This document shows, in pieces, positions 9,001 through 12,000 of a DNA stretch of 15,137 nt (within the stretch, counting starts at the first letter, position 1; the number at the start of each line of letters is the position of its first letter). The DNA comes from Cephalothrix simula (taxonomy: Eukaryota > Nemertea > Palaeonemertea > Archinemertea > Cephalotrichidae). Where the stretch lies: the NCBI GenBank assembly GCA_035591015.1, contig JAXIUW010031119.1:1-15137 (forward strand), written 5' to 3'. Made by a program: the position numbers and the translations under genes. The notes below the pieces were generated by a model. That model searched no databases, had not been told where the DNA came from, and saw only the letters and a list, made by a program, of their open reading frames with translations.

Positions 9001-12000
9001 AGAAAAGAGAGGCCTTTACGTTTCACCTTCTTGACTTTTTTCTACCAAGGTCCGGTTTTGATACACCTGCCTATTGAAGGAATAACATTAACACAGGGAA
9101 GATATGCTGTTTGCGTTCCAAAGTCTAATACGAATGCGATCATAATAAAGGGGATATGAAGTGAAAGGGACCATAACCATAGCACCATCTGAAAAGCAAA
9201 CTATATATATCATGCTTAACCATTTCACCATTTAACCACTTGTCCGCCATCTTTAACCTGGTATTAAATGTTAAAGAAGCATTTCTAAATACACATAAAA
9301 CTGGTAATAAATAAATACATGCACATTTAAAGTTACAAAACGTTGGCACAAAGAAAATAAATTAGGGTAAGACCATTTCAGTGTCGACACTGACACAGAC
9401 TTTCGTTTTGTATGACGAAAATGTTTGTAAGCGATAAAAATTGTATGATCTACCCCTTGTAAAGGACCAAGAAAATGCAAATACATAAATTATAATCGTA
9501 TAAACAGTCCACCATCTTTGGAAGATGGTACGTTAGCGGTATCTACTTTAGGTAACTTGTCATAATCAGCAACTCTGTATTTTGCTTTATCAAACTGCGG
9601 CTTTTTCGGAGGTTTAGGTTTCTTTGATTCCGGCTTATCCTCCGATTCGTTTGATTTTGACTCCTCTTTGGGTTCGTTTGATTTTGTCATCTCTTCGGGC
9701 GATTTTAAAGCCTCCTTCACTGGCGACTGTATACGATTTTCTGGAGATTTCTGTTTCATATTTATTGGCATCAGCATTTCTTTCTGAGTAGCAGATCTTT
9801 CTTTTTCTAGTACCTCTTGATTGACTTTTAGAATAGGCGAAGTCTGGACAGACCTAGAAACTGCTTGCAGTTTAATTAAAGGGGGCGTGGGTGATTTTGA
9901 AACAGTAGGCGGCATCTCTTGTCTGACAGGTGGTGGTGTCTGGAGTATACGTTCTACAGGTGCTAAAAATTTCGGCGAAACCTCAGGAGGATTAATATCG
10001 TGTGGCCCAGCCTCGTTTTCAGATGGTATTACGATAATTGGCAGAATATCAGAGCGCTCCTTACCCTTCGTTATTGAAATTTCTTCTTCATTTGAGAGTG
10101 AACTTGACTCTGCAGTAGTGCAATTTCTCGAATAAAGTACACGTGACCTTTCTTGCATCACTATACATGTCCGATTATCTTTAGGCCAATATTTTACATT
10201 TTTAAAAGTTAGTTCATGGTTCACTATAGATGGTGTAGAAAGCGGCCGATTCACTCCAACTTTGGCTGATTCGATTTTACCATTGTTGTCTGGACTGTTC
10301 GATAATCTTGATTGCAAGCTAATATAATTTGAATCCTGGTCGCTTTCTTCTGTGTATGAAGCGTAGCGTTCATAAACACCAACTCTATTCTTCAACCGCC
10401 GTTGCTTAAGATGTGTCATAAAACTATCTTGCTTTGACCTTTCATAAACGTTTAAGAGATATGTATTTGCATGTTCTTCCGAAGGTCGCTTACGGGTCAA
10501 GGTCGAATGGGGTTTTTTAGACCGGTTTTTTTTCTGTGTGTCAACGCCAGAAATATGAACAAGCTCTTTGTAAGAGGGTGACCTTTCGACTAATGAAAGT
10601 AATAATTTATGATCAGAATCAGATCTTTCAGGTTTAATATCAGATTTAGGACTTGAGAGCTTTTTCATATTTTCATTTTCAACGGGTAAAATTGGCATTT
10701 TAACAACAATACTAGATCTTGGAGTAACTTTCCAATTTCCTTCAAATCGTTGACAGGGCGCTGGATCTATAATAAATTAATACCAATTAATTTATTAATT
10801 ATTGATAAAACACACAAAAATAAAGAGAGACAACTTACCAGCTGCTGTTAGAACACGTTCTGTCTTTCCATCATCTTTACCGACATCAAGCCATCTAAAA
10901 AATAAAATAAATCGTGCAATAACATGACATTTTGTTACTACATGTAGTTTTAAGTAAGTAAGTAAATACTTGATTACTTACTACTTACTTACTTACTGTA
11001 AACAAATATTTTTAAAGTTACCTTTCACACAAAAATACATATTCCTCCGACGCAGATTCACTTTCTCTGACAGTCAGCATTTTCAAAAACCAACCATCAC
11101 CGGGTTCATGGGCATCTACGCCGATGACGCATTTCTCTAGGCGCCCAAGTGAGACAGCTTCAAAGGTGAATTTATCAACCTAAAAATAAAATCACAGAAA
11201 TTGTATACGGAACAAGCGTTAAAAAGGCCGTTTTCTCAAAATAGGGTACCATTATTCAACGAACAAAACGTTTTTTAATATTCGCTATGAGCCATTTATA
11301 TTCACTTAAATTTATAGAAGAAGAAGTGAGCGAACTGCACACATGCCCAAAATTAATTCTAACCCTCAAAATTAAAGGCCGAATTTATCCGATAAAGTTT
11401 CGTTAGTAAGGCGCAAGTTTTCGAACTTGTTCCACCACTTCCGGTCTCACGGAAACACCCGAACACACGCCCGAGATTGCAAAGCTTTGTGCTAAACGTT
11501 AGTTATCTCGGACACATCACTACACATATTTGAATACTCACTTCCGCTTCCGTTATGAGCAGATGATCGGTTAAAATCATCCACGACGTCCAAATACCAT
11601 TCTGAAAACTGGTATTGGTCAGTTTCATTCTGTTGGTGTATTTGATGTATCTTATTGATTTTATGGTTGATCGAACGTGTGATTATTGAGATGGTCACGT
11701 GAGATAAGAGGACCAAGATTCTCGATTTATCGAAAATAAATAAGTCGGAAGTAAAAATTTGTCTTGGGAATGCGCAATTGAGTTGACACACTTCCGCTTT
11801 TATAAATCTAAGTTCACTTAAGTTGTATAAATTAGGCTGATAATTACCTTTCCTAAATCAAATCTATCATTATCGACAGATCTGGTCAATAGGCGGCGTC
11901 CAGAATCGCCTCGTTCACCATACAGCGTAATGTAAACATTTGCACGCGTGTCAGAGCCTTCTTCCTGGCCAGTGTATGTTTCAACGTGATAAGTGAGTAC

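Noticed and set aside
8853-9077. Plus-strand 74-residue reading frame
   Set aside because: It lies in the intron between exons 7 and 8, shows no recognisable domain, and is within chance length for this much sequence.
5015-9253. AAGATGGCG words (5015-5023, 5233-5241, 9245-9253) as YY1 promoter elements
   Set aside because: Three matches to a 9-base word in mixed orientation, one inside coding exon 12, with no initiator or CpG-rich context.
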